A DNA stretch of 64,000 bases from Lasiodiplodia sp. COLG20 (Eukaryota > Ascomycota > Dothideomycetes > Botryosphaeriales > Botryosphaeriaceae). Positions 35,713 through 46,863 of the stretch are shown here, one piece after another. A program made the translations under genes and the position numbers. The DNA lies in assembly GCA_009801085.1 (NCBI GenBank), contig VNWV01000007.1, positions 1,798,001 to 1,862,000 on the forward strand, read 5' to 3'. Numbering within the stretch: the first letter of the stretch is position 1; every line of letters starts with the position of its first letter. The notes below the pieces were generated by a model. It saw only the letters and a program-made list of their open reading frames with translations, was not told the origin of the DNA and did no database searches.

Positions 35713-37590
35713 ATGCCCACAGCGCTTGAAGAGCTCCCTATAGAGCTCTTGTCGCACATAATCATCTACTTCACCACCGCTCAAGCCCTGCGCGACCTGT
35801 CGTTAACCTGCCGCAAGCTGCACACATTCATAGAGCAGGATGGTTGGAAAATCTTCCTACGCAGCCGCTTTCCTTCTTATCCAGCCATCAACCAGCCCGC
35901 ACGTCTTCTGGCCCACTCGTTGACAACTTTGTCAAGGAACTGGGACCGGAAGGCTTTTGTTGGTCGCTACATCGAGCCTGCCGGCTCTATTGTCTCCCTG
36001 AACAGTGGACAGCCATTGACGCAATGGAAGCGGCCCCGAGGACAGACGATGGGATTCCAGCCCAGTTTGGACTCATATGAAGAGCTTTCTGATGGATCTG
36101 CGTACGGTCGTCGAGAGATACTCGTGTGGGGCGCTGGGACCGATCTACTTATCCGGGCCAAGGAGTCGGGCCCAGCAACTGAAAGGTTATGGGACCAGGT
36201 CTCGCAAGCAGATCGACAGCACTACTTCGACCAATATCACCATAGAACAAGCTGGTTCACTTTCAAGATACCCGGTTCCTTTGAGGGCAGAGACGATATC
36301 ACTTGCGTCAACATCCTCCGGCCTGCCCAGAGGAGCGCGACGCCTCACCCGGATGCTGAACAGGTCATACTGGGAACAGCTAACGGTGACTTGAACCTAG
36401 TGACCTTCACGCTAGATGATCCGCCCGCATGGCGGCGTGAGATATACAATACCGACGGCCGCTCCGTCAAGGCTGTCCATGTCTCATCGTCGTCCAAGAA
36501 CCCTCTGCTCGCAGCTGCTTTCGCAGACTCGGCCGTCGCATTGTACCCGGTGCACAAGGCTGCAGACACGATAGAGCCTATCAGCCATCTGCAAAGTTTG
36601 TCCAGAAATCACACCCCTTCTCGCATCTGGTCGACCCGCTTCCTCTCTCCCGAAACTCTTGCGATCGGTTTGGGACCCTCTACAGAGCCGGTCCACGTCT
36701 ACGAAATCACCCCTTCGGGTTTCTCAGAGGGCCCGATACGCAAATTTGGCCTTGACGCCACTCCTTGGGGTGCTCTGGATAGAGTCGAGGTGACGACTGA
36801 CGGCGAGCCCAGGCAGTCATCGGTGTATCCGATCTCGCCTCTGCCGTTGCCGCACTCGGAGAAGGACGATCCAAATGTCTTTCTGACCGGTGGTTACGAC
36901 GGTATTGTTCGTGTGCACGATATGCGCTCGCCTACAGCATACGAATCTTGCTACTGGGATCCAACAGATGACGGCGCGGTGTATGCCCTGCAGACGATTG
37001 CGCGCGAGAGGCTTGTAGTCGGCAGCTCGCGCCACAGCATCGTCAAGTTCTTCGACATGCGTGTTTCTGGTGGCCGAGCCTTTCAGTACGCTCATGTCGG
37101 CGGGCCACGTGGAGTCAGGAGAGAGTCCCTCCGCAATGGCACACGCACAGACGGAGACGCTGGTTCAGAATGGCACAGCAGCCATTACGGCTGGAATCTT
37201 TTTCTCAACCCGCGAAACCAGTTCAGGCACAACCAGCGTCGCAATGACCGTCGGTCCATCGACTCCCCCGTCTACGCTCTTACGTCTCCGTCGCCTTTCT
37301 CGCCTTCCATCTTCGCTGGTGTGGAGAACAATGTGGTGCAACTTGACTTCACCTCGATCGCTGACACGCATCCCGATCCCATGTTCCAGCATTCCCTGGT
37401 TCGTATCGGGAAGCACAAGACAATCAATGTGCAGAAAAGCTGGAACCCGAGGGGCGACGTCCTCAATCTGGCTTCATATGAGCAGGGAACGAGAGGCGCT
37501 ATGCGGTTGCGGGTACAAGCTGGTGTGGGCAAGTATGAAGGGGCCTTGGAGGGATGGGACGAGCGGTGGCGGGACAGCAGTGACTTATGA
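35713..37590 (+). CDS. F-box protein with WD-like beta-propeller, 625 aa, intronless
   Basis: Probable SCF ubiquitin-ligase receptor. The F-box is at the extreme N-terminus (LEELPIELLSHIIIYF, then LRDLSLTCRKLHTFIE). From about residue 90 come irregular beta-propeller repeats: ILGTANGDLNLVTF, LLAAAFADSAVALYPV, FLTGGYDGIVRVHDMRS, LVVGSSRHSIVKFFDMR, IFAGVENNVVQLDF. The DGIVRVHDMR and HSIVKFFDMR units are classic WD-repeat strands. No introns. The start at 35713 places the F-box within ten residues of the N-terminus, typical of the family; upstream in-frame Mets were rejected. Substrate unknown. Confidence 0.88.
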   Translation: MPTALEELPIELLSHIIIYFTTAQALRDLSLTCRKLHTFIEQDGWKIFLRSRFPSYPAINQPARLLAHSLTTLSRNWDRKAFVGRYIEPAGSIVSLNSGQPLTQWKRPRGQTMGFQPSLDSYEELSDGSAYGRREILVWGAGTDLLIRAKESGPATERLWDQVSQADRQHYFDQYHHRTSWFTFKIPGSFEGRDDITCVNILRPAQRSATPHPDAEQVILGTANGDLNLVTFTLDDPPAWRREIYNTDGRSVKAVHVSSSSKNPLLAAAFADSAVALYPVHKAADTIEPISHLQSLSRNHTPSRIWSTRFLSPETLAIGLGPSTEPVHVYEITPSGFSEGPIRKFGLDATPWGALDRVEVTTDGEPRQSSVYPISPLPLPHSEKDDPNVFLTGGYDGIVRVHDMRSPTAYESCYWDPTDDGAVYALQTIARERLVVGSSRHSIVKFFDMRVSGGRAFQYAHVGGPRGVRRESLRNGTRTDGDAGSEWHSSHYGWNLFLNPRNQFRHNQRRNDRRSIDSPVYALTSPSPFSPSIFAGVENNVVQLDFTSIADTHPDPMFQHSLVRIGKHKTINVQKSWNPRGDVLNLASYEQGTRGAMRLRVQAGVGKYEGALEGWDERWRDSSDL

Positions 37591-39379
37591 GGCGCACGCT
37601 GTTCGACAGACAGTAGCTGCAGTCAGACACAAATCCAGCATCTGTTGCCTGCAGGCATTCCGAACCGCTGCACCTTTTGTGTTTGATGCTCGCTGTATGA
37701 CCATGCAAGCGACCGCTCCTTTGGATTGGCTACATGGCACCCCCACTACTGGCTGGTCGCACAGAATCCTGCGCTGTCGGAACTGCCCCTATTGGACAAT
37801 GCCGGGCTCGGAATCCTGCGGATCTCGATTCTCACGGGGCGATCCCGGAGGTACCTAGTGCATATGACGGCTCGCGGGTCTTAATTCTCCGTTTGGAGAT
37901 TACTTCGGAATGTAAAATCACGGCAAACGGGAGAGCAAAGGGGCTTAGAGTAACGTTCGGTACTACCATCTTATTTCGACATGTACTGTATCGCTGCATG
38001 ATTTTTTTTTTCCCTAGCCCTTCCATGCGCAGTCAACTTGTTCACTTCCAGGCGAAGCTCCGTCTTTCCTATACCATGTTAGAGTTCATCAAAAACGTCG
38101 GTTAGACCTCTGTTGTCATATGCTAGTCTTCAAGATGAATGTATCATACGTCAGTAGGGTTCTGAAATGTCTTGGTGTAATACTGTCCTGGCCCGAGGAA
38201 TGTCTCGTTTCTGTCTGTCAAACAAACAAGGGCAATATACCGCACCCGGTGCTTTGGACTGGTAACGCGCACGCTTCAGTGGAACCGGTACGGGGGGAAA
38301 GTCTAGCTTGGATGGGGGCTCTCATGGTTCCGTCGTGCTACAGGTTTGATCGTCGACGAAGAATTGTGTGAGACAATGCCATTATTATACCCTCTTCCTC
38401 ATTGACTATCTTATCTTGTCTTCAATCAAGGTTGTCAAGTCTGGAGAATTCCTCATAAGGGAGCTAAGAACCATTGGCTGTGCTCGTTGGTTGATATGGG
38501 CGGGACGCTTCTCGATTCTTTGCGAACGGAGGGTGGCGTGGGACATGGTGCTGTCCTGTCTGAGGGGCATCGGCATTGTGGAATACGACTCGGCCCCGCA
38601 GTACCGACAGTAGCGTGAAAGAGACGCTGATCCGAGAAAATCAAGCTGATTTCGGCTCAAAGGAGGGCTCGACTCGTTAAGGTTGCGGCAGTACAGACGT
38701 ATCAGCCATTGCGCCGCCGTCGGGCAAGAAAACAGCGGAGGGGCCATGCTGTGATATAGAGGTTACATCGAGCGCGTGCATATCGCGTTCTGGCGCTCTC
38801 CCTGGTCAGTGGGTTGCTTTTTTCGTCCTGCAGCAATGCTTCACGTGAAGGCCCATTCACGTCAGCTGGGTAGGTACCAAGTACCAACCGGGGAGCGAAG
38901 CACGTGAAAATGCATCCGCCTAGGCCTTGTGCTGGTGGAGACGGCAGCGTTTTCTTTAGGCTGGCCGTCAGGGAGTGACGAGATATGCATGTGCCGTATG
39001 CATTGAAATGTGCGTGGAAGTTTGCCTGGCTGCGTGCGGCTGAATCTGTCGAAACGTGTGACTGGTCGCATGTGGACGTCGACGTCAGCGCTTGCACGGT
39101 GAGATGATCTCCAGGCATGCTATGATTGCCGGCCAGGAGGAGGAAGATCGCCGACCGATGTGGCGTGGTGTTAGCTCAGGTGGGGAAGCGCGGATGCTGC
39201 TCCGACTCGATTTGCGGGGCCCCTGGTCGCACACGTGATGTGCATTTGGCTTCAGACGCCATCTGCCTCGCTGCTGAATCAGCCCCGCCCAGACACTGGA
39301 ACGCCTGCGCGCCGCGGCCTAGGCCTGCTGTCGCGCTACTGACGTCCTGTCGCCGTGATGCAGACCGCGCAGTTCCGTC
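37591..39379. other. Intergenic region
   Basis: 1.79 kb between two plus-strand genes. I see no supportable gene. Two CACGTG E-box cores lie at 38842-38847 and 38901-38906, 470-540 bp upstream of the next start. Confidence 0.55.
38840..38849. promoter_or_regulatory. E-box palindrome TTCACGTGAA
   Basis: A perfect 10-bp palindrome around CACGTG, a bHLH-type site, about 530 bp upstream of the next gene; a second CACGTG follows 59 bp downstream. Motif match only. Confidence 0.3.
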
Positions 39380-41301
39380 ATGTCGCGGGACGATGAGGGA
39401 CGCGGCTCTGCGACGATGGACGCGGAAGACTCTCTCTCTCCAGCCGTAGCGCGTTCTTCCAGTATGTCGTGCGGCCAGCTGCTGACTGGCAGCTCCACCA
39501 CTGACCGCTCCCCCCTGCAGGCAGCCCCGATGCAGACCACAACAAGAAACCGCCGCGCAAGAGGAAGCGCAAGCCGCGACCGCCGCCAGCCCAGCCGGGC
39601 CTGCGCTGGCTCAACTCCACCGACCCCAGCCAGTTCCGTGCCGCGAGTGTGCGCAAAGCCGTCCGCTCGCATGTCATGTACGACCACGCTGCCCGCAAGA
39701 AGAGCTCCAGCCAAGCCGACCACGACCATATTGCCCTCGTGCACCTCTACAAGCACCCCGACGGAGCCCTCGTGCCCGCGAACCCCGCCCCGCCCGCCCA
39801 GGACGGCGGCAATCGTCTGGCAATCTCCCTGCTCGACCGCCTTGCCTCGCACCTAGACCCGCTCGGCCAACTGCCGGGTTTCGCCGCGCCCCAGCAGCAT
39901 GTTCGCGAGCTGCAGCAGTTCTGTGAGTACCCACCATGAATGCTACGTTACGCAACCGCAGCTGACATGCCCCCAGGCGTCGAGTACTTTGCATCAACCA
40001 TTTACCGCGTTGCACCAATTGAGAACAGCAACATCTTTCTGGCCGGCATGTGCATGGCATCTGCGCGCCTCGACGTCCTCAGAGGCCTCTCCCGCGAGAG
40101 CGCCATCACTGCTGCCGTGAAGCTGGAGGCGGTGCGCTTGCTCAACCAGAGCCTGGGCGACCCACGCATTCAGCTCGACGATGAGACCATCATGATCCTA
40201 ACCAGGCTCCTGCACAGCGAGGTGATCCATGGAAACTTCGCCGTGCTGGAAGTCCACAAGAAAGGCCTGGAGAGAATTGTCCAGTTAAGAGGAGGTTTCC
40301 AGCGCCTCTACCACGACTCCCCTGCATCGCGCTGGCTGTGCAATGCGGTAGTACAGTATGTTTTCAGTCCATATCTCTGCCACTTGACTCTCTCACTCTG
40401 GACGACAAGCACGTGACTGACTCGCCCCAGTGTGGTATTCCAAGCCTGCATCCACACAGAACAGCAGCCTGCGCAAATATTCCTGGATTGGGTGCCTGCA
40501 ACTTATGACCTTAGCGTACCACCCGAGGAGCGGGAACCGGATAAGCCAATGTATCTCCCAGAAAGGATCTGGGCCTCCATTGTCAAGGACTATCGATGCT
40601 CGAGATACACGGCAGAACTGCTAAAAGATCTTCGGGAGGCTGTTGATATATTCCTTTCATGTAAGCGAAGCATTTCGAATGGAACCTTCCCCGGAAGAAA
40701 TGATGAGCGGCTCTTCCAAGCACGTTCTTTTCTCATGGACCGAATCCTATCCAAGCCATCAGCAGAGGATCCCGAGGGCCCGGTCTTTGGCGATTGGTAC
40801 TATGAGTCCATTCGCATTCTTTCCCATATCTACGCCAACGCATTTTTCCACATGGTCCCCTTCTCCGTTGCTGCAATACTTGCGAGCGATACATTGACCC
40901 CATCGCGCCCACTCTCAGTTCCGGAACTTCTTAAAGCAGCCATTGAGAAGACACACCCCGACCCTGATTTTTGCTGGGGACCGCTAATGACTCGAGTCCT
41001 ATTGTGGATGACCGTTGTGGGAGGCGCCGCTGCAAATCCCTTGGCGTCCCAGGTCACTGAACGGGATGTCAGAGCTGAACTCTATCCCGGGCTTGAAACT
41101 GCACGACGATATCTCATATCTCTCGGTTTGAGGAGCACAATCGTGCTCGCATGCCAGAACCCGTACTCTCCGGCACACGTACTGGAAGTCTTGCGGAAAG
41201 TCATTCAGATCCAGGGAGAACTCCCCACACAGACGCCCTCGATTGAGATGACTGGTTTGAGGCCTTCATATCAAGGCAAAGCCCCATTTTCCAACTTATG
41301 A
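39380..41301 (+). CDS. Fungal transcription-factor-like protein with VRSHVM motif, no zinc cluster, 577 aa
   Basis: Exons 39380-39461, 39521-39922, 39977-40355 and 40431-41301, introns 54-75 nt, frame closes. An acidic/Ser N-terminus is followed by a basic Lys/Arg/Pro stretch at about 33-48 (KKPPRKRKRKPRPPP, probable nuclear signal), then WLNSTDPSQFRAASVRKAVRSHVMYDHAARK. This (V)RSHVM element marks a group of ascomycete proteins whose C-terminal helical half resembles the fungal-specific transcription-factor domain but which lack the Zn2Cys6 binuclear cluster; databases sometimes label them 'tachykinin family', a misleading name. The remaining sequence is all-helical with GLERIVQLRGGF, typical of that domain. 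Function unknown; nuclear regulation is plausible. Confidence 0.85.
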
Positions 41302-41522
41302 TACCCTCTGGAAGGCTCACCTTCCGAGTAAAATGTTACAAGACATTATAAGCAAATCACAAAAGAACCAGTTAAATAGTTAAATGGCTCTGTATCATTA
41401 ACGTATTCGTAACAGCCATGTAATTTCTCGTGTCTATCACTTTCGCCGTGTATTGTACGAAACAACTGTTGGGTTGACGCACTCCCTCCTATGGACGCTA
41501 GATCGATCCTGACAACACGCTA

Positions 41523-43620
41523 CTACTGCTTGGTTTCATGATGGATGATCTCTGCAGCATTCGGATCCACCTTCACGTCATGAATGTTCTCCGGCAATTG
41601 ACCTAGCGCGCGCTCGCCAAACAACAGATCAATCTCCTCGAGTGAAAGCTTCTTTGTCTCCTTGAAGAAAATAGTGATGACGGGGAGTGTGACACAAATG
41701 TTCCAGGCAATGAAGACGAAGTAATACTTGGGTGACATCAGCACATAAAATCTTTAGGAAAGATGCAGCATCGTTTTCTGCTTACCTTCCAGCCAATGGC
41801 TCCTAGACCGATGGGAGATACCTGACTCCAGATGGTCGAAACCAGCCAGTTGCCAATGCCCGTAGCGAAGGCACTGCCGCGAGCTCTGATTTGCATAGGC
41901 ATGATTTCGGAGGCATACGTCCAGCTGATTGGACCGAAGGAGAAACTGAAGATCTGCTCCGTTGTTACTAACCGGTCTTTGAGTTTCTTCAACAAAAGTC
42001 ATTACTTACGCAGGTCACCAAAAAGATGAAAAAGACGCCACCAATCGAGAGGCCTTCTTTCGTGCCTTTGGGGTTCTTGGCGTTAAGTATAGCCTCACAG
42101 ATGAGCGCCAAGGTAATTGCCGCACTTCCGAAGATCAACGGCTAGACATAGTTGGTTAGCTAATGGTCACGCATCAGGGTTCTGCTATCATACCTTCTTC
42201 CTTCCAAAGCGGTCCGCGCAGAATGTGATGAAGACAAGATCTATCAAAGCGGTCAGGGCGTCTTCGGTGAAATCCAAGGCAGAAGGACACTTACTGCAGA
42301 GCGGACCGACGCAGTTGTAGATACCGGTAACAAGAAGGTTGCGTGAGCCCTCAATGCCAAGGTGTTCGTACATGATGGTCTGGTAATAGTTGATCACGTT
42401 GATGCTTTCCACGCGTCAGCCTTCTTTCTACTTCAGCTCACTCGGCCACAGGAACGTACCCAGTCATCTGCGTGAAGACCTGCACAGCTGTGGCATGCAA
42501 GAGGCGGGTTCTCCACTGCTTGACGGTAAACATAATGCGCCAACCACTAAAACAAGTCAGTAAGTGAAAAGCTCCCGAATTTGCAAGGGGTTCACTAACG
42601 GTGCGGTAATGGCCTTTTCCGCAGCGATGGTGGTTTTGATCTCGTGGAACTCGCGATCAATCCACTCTTGGTTGTTGCCATTGAAATGGAGCCTGCGAAG
42701 GACACGCATTGCTTCCTCGTCGCGGTCCGTCTCCAGGAGGTGCCTGGGGGATTCAGGTAAAAAGGGCATGCCGGCCATCAGCATGACACAGGGCAGGGCC
42801 TGGAAAGCAAGGGGGAATCTCCTGCGCGATATTGTCAGCCATTACGATCACCTTTGGGCTTCGAAAAGGCGTGAATCAGAAATGACGCCGCTCCCGCTCT
42901 TGGCAGCAAGCCATCAACGCCTCAAACATCTAGTACTTACCAAGAGAACGAGCTGGTTTTTGGAACATGGTGACTTCCGTAACCAACCCATGTGGAGACG
43001 ATGAATCCGACACCGATCATCTGCTGTGCAATGCCGACGATCAGACCTGGGAGGTTGTTATTGGGCGCACTCTTCATTTGGGGATCTCTATCTGAAACTC
43101 GCCTCTCTTGTCGGGATGCGCGCATTCACTCTGGTAGACGGGGACACTCATGGACAAAAGGCCGACGGCCCAGCCGGCCATGATGCGGCCAACCAGCATC
43201 ATGGCGAGATGCATTGCTGCGCACTGAAGAATGGCGCCAACGCAGGCGATGGTTGCGCCGATGATGATGGTGCCCTTGCGGCCAAAGCGGTCCATGGTCA
43301 GACCGCCCATCAAACTGCCAAAGACGGCTCCGCCGGAAAAAGTGGAGTTGATTGCTCCTATAATCGGAGAGGTTTTGGTGGTGTCGAAGAAATCCAGGAA
43401 ATGCGGAGACTGGATGACGTCGGTCATGACTGCAAGGCCGTCAGTTCGTGTGAGAATCAGCAGGTTGAGTGGAGCCAGCTACTTACCACCAGAGTCGTAG
43501 CCGAACAGGAAAGATCTGAAGGCGAGATCAGCTAATTGCTGCGGGCCGTCGGACCCACTCCCGGAAAGCTCACCCTGTCGCGGCGAAAACGGCCAGCGAT
43601 ATGTTGTACCAGAGGCCCAT
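41523..43620 (-). CDS. MFS sugar transporter, 492 aa, with one GC-AG intron
   Basis: Plasma-membrane sugar symporter. Eleven exons: 43574-43620, 43487-43515, 43103-43429, 42941-43046, 42600-42821, 42460-42546, 42295-42404, 42194-42240, 42010-42141, 41786-41953 and 41523-41726. Nine introns are GT-AG; intron 43047-43102 starts GCGAGT and is the only junction that gives the invariant PDKRGLIVGIAQQM. Landmarks: FLFGYDSGVM, GRIMAGWAVGLLSMSVPVYQSE, PESPRHLL, QMTGINVINYYQTIMYE, DRFGRKKPLIFG, SWTYASEIMPMQIRARG and KETKKLSLEEIDLLFG. The very short N-terminus (MGLWYNISLAVFAATG) is usual for this subgroup. Divergent from the GH3 gene, suggesting joint control of glucan or xylan product uptake. Confidence 0.92.
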
Positions 43621-44251
43621 GTTGGCAACAATGACTGCAATAGCTCTCTGGAAAGTGGTCCCAGTAGGGGAGAGCAGCGGCCAGGTAATAATAGTTTGGC
43701 AGGGCTCACGTTACACCTGATTACCCGGGTCTGGGTGCTCTACCATGCCTAGTTGGACGCGGAGCGACCAGCACCCATGAGCAGATCGCAGGCATGGTGC
43801 CATGTCATCCCATGATTCCCTCCAGTGGGATGCCTTCCTGTCTGGGCTCGCGGTACAATTCCCCCGCACTCCGCAGCCAAGCTATCCCCAGACACCACCC
43901 TGCTGGGCCCGTGCGTCATATATTCCGCCAATGAGAGGCCCGGCGTGTTTCAACCCCCCAGTTATTTCAATGTCCAGGACCACGGTCATCCGACCGGGAC
44001 TGCGAGCGCGAGGCTCTTCTGGCCGAAGCGAGGCGGCTGCGGGGCAATTCTGCCTAAACTGCACCACGCTGTCTTAATTACCGCGATCTTCCAGGGACTG
44101 AGATCCGAGAACACGAGCTGCCGAGCCGCAAGCTAGCTTGGGCATCCCGCCAGGCACGCCATGGGTTTACTTAAAAAGCTGTGCGGGTCCTCCGGTGGGT
44201 GACCGAGGACTCGCATCCCGCCCGCGTTTGCCCGTTTGTCAGACCACGACC
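43621..44251. promoter_or_regulatory. Shared divergent promoter, sugar transporter / GH3
   Basis: 631 bp between the two start codons. It contains an ATATAT string near 43917, CCAAT at about 43928-43932, and four matches to the carbon-catabolite repressor CreA/CRE1 consensus SYGGRG (either strand) at 43862-43867, 43886-43891, 43956-43961 and 44039-44044. The consensus is short and about 2-3 hits are expected by chance, so the match is suggestive only. No GGCTAA (XlnR) site was recognised. Confidence 0.4.
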
Positions 44252-46863
44252 ATGGTCTCGAGCTCGGTCGCTTCCCTGTCGGCAGCCGTTTTGGCTGCCG
44301 CTTTCGCTGCCGTCGCCAATGCCCAGAACCTCACCACCAATGGCACTGCCCCGCTGTACAAGAACCCCTCGGCCCCTGTCGAGGACCGCGTGCAGGATCT
44401 GCTTTCGCGCATGACGCTCCAGGAAAAGGTCGCGCAGCTGATCCAGGGCGACATTACCAATTTCATCAATGAGACCACGGGCGAGTTCAATGCCAGTGGT
44501 CTGGTGTGGAACATGGAATGGCGGGCAGGCCAGATCTGGACAGGCTACCCTATTCCTCAAGTTAGACATCCTTGTGATATACTGTGCCAGTACGCCTTTC
44601 TGACTGTCGTGTAGCAAACTATTGCGGAAGCCGGCAAGATTGCGCAGGACTATCTTGTGCACAACACCACCCTGGGAATTCCGGCACTGGTAAGAAATTC
44701 TCTCAGAGCACCACCTCATTGATGGTGTAGCTGACATAAGCGCAACAGCTGCAAAATGAGGGTATCCACGGAGGTGAGACTTCTCGATTGCATTCAGGGG
44801 TGGCACACAGCTAACATGCTATAGTGTCCTACTTCAACTCGACCATCTTCAACAGCCCGATCGCCCATGCGTGCTCCTTCAACACGGAGCTCATCGGCGA
44901 GATGGCCGACGTCATTGCACAGGAGGCGCTCGCGCTCGGAATCAACCAGATCTTCGCGCCCGTCGTTGACCTTGCGCGCGAGCTGCGCTTCGGGCGTGTC
45001 GAGGAGACGTACGGCGAAGACCCATACCTGGCGGGCGAGATGGGATACGCGTATGTGCGCGCACTTGAGAGCCACAACGTCAGTGCCATGGTCAAGCACT
45101 TTGCGGGCTTCAGCAACCCGGAGCAGGGGCTCAACACCGGGCCGGTGCACGGCGGCGAGAGAGAGTTGAGGACGACTTGGTTGCCGCCCTTCCACAGGGC
45201 CATCATCGACGCTGGAGCCACCAGTGTCATGTCGGCTTATCATTCCTGGGATGGTGTCCCTGCGGTCGCGGACCACCACACGCTCACTGATGTAAGTTTG
45301 CCGAAAGAGAAGGTGACTGACTGCTGACACGGTCCACAGATCCTCCGTGGCGAATGGGGATACGAGTACTACGTGAGCTCCGACGCCGGAGGAACCGACC
45401 GCCTGTGCAAGTCCTTCAAGATGTGCCGAGCCGATCCCATCGACAAGGAAGCCGTTACAATGTACGCCCTGCCTGCCGGCAACGATGTTGAGATGGGTGG
45501 CGGCTCGTACAACTTCGAGACAATCATCGACCTGGTCGGTTCGGGCAAGCTGGACCTCGACATCGTCGACGAGGCCGTCGCCAGGACGCTGAGGACCAAG
45601 TTCGTCCTGGGCATCTTCGAAGACCCTTACCGCGCCGTCCCGGCCAACGAGACGGCTCAGCACATCCACACGGCCAAGTCGGTTGCCCTTGCGCGCAAGC
45701 TCGATGCCGAGTCGATTGTGCTGCTTGAGAACAAGGAGAGCGTCCTGCCACTTGACAAGTCTGCCAACGTTGCCGTCATCGGCCCCATGGCAGACTTCAT
45801 GAACGTAAGCCAGATATCACAGTCCCAGAAGCAGAGCCCGTCCTAACACTGCGAACAGTACGGTGACTACGTCGTCGAGGGCTCCCAGTACCGCGGCGTC
45901 ACCCCCTTCGCCGGCATCAAGGCAGCATCGAGCGGCACCGTGACGTACGCACTCGGCACCGAGCGCTGGTCCAACGACCAGTCGGGCTTCGCCGAAGCCA
46001 TCGCGGCGGCCGAAGCAGCCGATGTGGCCGTCGTGGTGGTGGGCACGTGGTCGCGAGACCAGACGGAGCTGTGGACGGGGCTGAACGCGACGACGGGCGA
46101 GCACGTCGACGTGCACTCGCTGCGGCTGGTGGGGGCGCAGAACGCGCTGGTCAAGGCCATCATCGACACGGGCAAGCCGACGGTCGTCGTGTTCCAGAGC
46201 GGCAAGCCCGTGACGGAGCCGTGGATCTCGCGCAACGCGACGGCGCTGGTGCAGCAGTTCTACCCGTCCGAGGAGGGCGGCAACGCCCTGGCCGACGTGC
46301 TGTTCGGCGACCACAACCCCAGCGGCAAGCTCTCGGTCGGCATCCCGCACGACGTCGGCACCACGCCCGTCTTCTACGACTACCTCAACTCGGGCCGCAC
46401 CGTCGACGCCGGCGAGGTCTACGACAACGGCACCATGCTCTTCGGCCACCAGTACGTCCTGTCGACGCCCGTCCCGCTCTACGAGTTCGGCTACGGCAAG
46501 AGCTACAGCGAGTTCGCCTACTCCAACGTCACCCTGTCGCAAGCCGAGGCCGCCGCCTCCGACGTCGTCACGGCCTCGGTCAGCGTCACCAACAACTCGA
46601 CCCGCGACGGCCAGGAGGTCGTCCAGCTGTACGTCAGCGACCTGATCGCCAGCGTCGCCGTGCCCAACATGGAGCTCAAGGGCTTCAAGAAGGTGCTCGT
46701 CAAGGCCGGCGAGACCGTCGACGTCGACTTCGACATCGACGTCAGCAAGCTCGGCGTCTGGGACATCCGCATGAAGTACGTCGTCGAGCCCGGCGACTTC
46801 GCCATCTGGGTCGGCAGCTCGAGCGCCGATCTGAGGGGCAATGCTACGTTGACGGTGGTTTGA
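44252..46863 (+). CDS. Secreted GH3 beta-glucosidase/beta-xylosidase-like enzyme, 781 aa
   Basis: Glycoside hydrolase family 3, cleaving terminal beta-linked glucose or xylose from oligosaccharides. Exons 44252-44560, 44615-44689, 44749-44773 (25 nt), 44825-45291, 45340-45804 and 45859-46863. Signal peptide MVSSSVASLSAAVLAAAFAAVANA. The N-terminal barrel begins DRVQDLLSRMTLQEKVAQL and includes NEGIHG, APVVDLARELRFGRVEETYGEDP, KHFAGFS and the nucleophile Asp307 in VSSDAGGTDRL. The alpha/beta sandwich follows with LLENKESVLPLDKS and SGKPVTEPW; FYPSEEGGNALADVLFGDHNPSGKL leads into a C-terminal fibronectin III-like domain. Many N-glycosylation sites. The exact sugar specificity cannot be read from the motifs. 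Confidence 0.94.

Noticed and set aside
45817..46542. 241-codon antisense frame across the GH3 gene
   Set aside because: Mirror of a strongly GC3-biased real exon; His/Arg/Val-rich nonsense composition.
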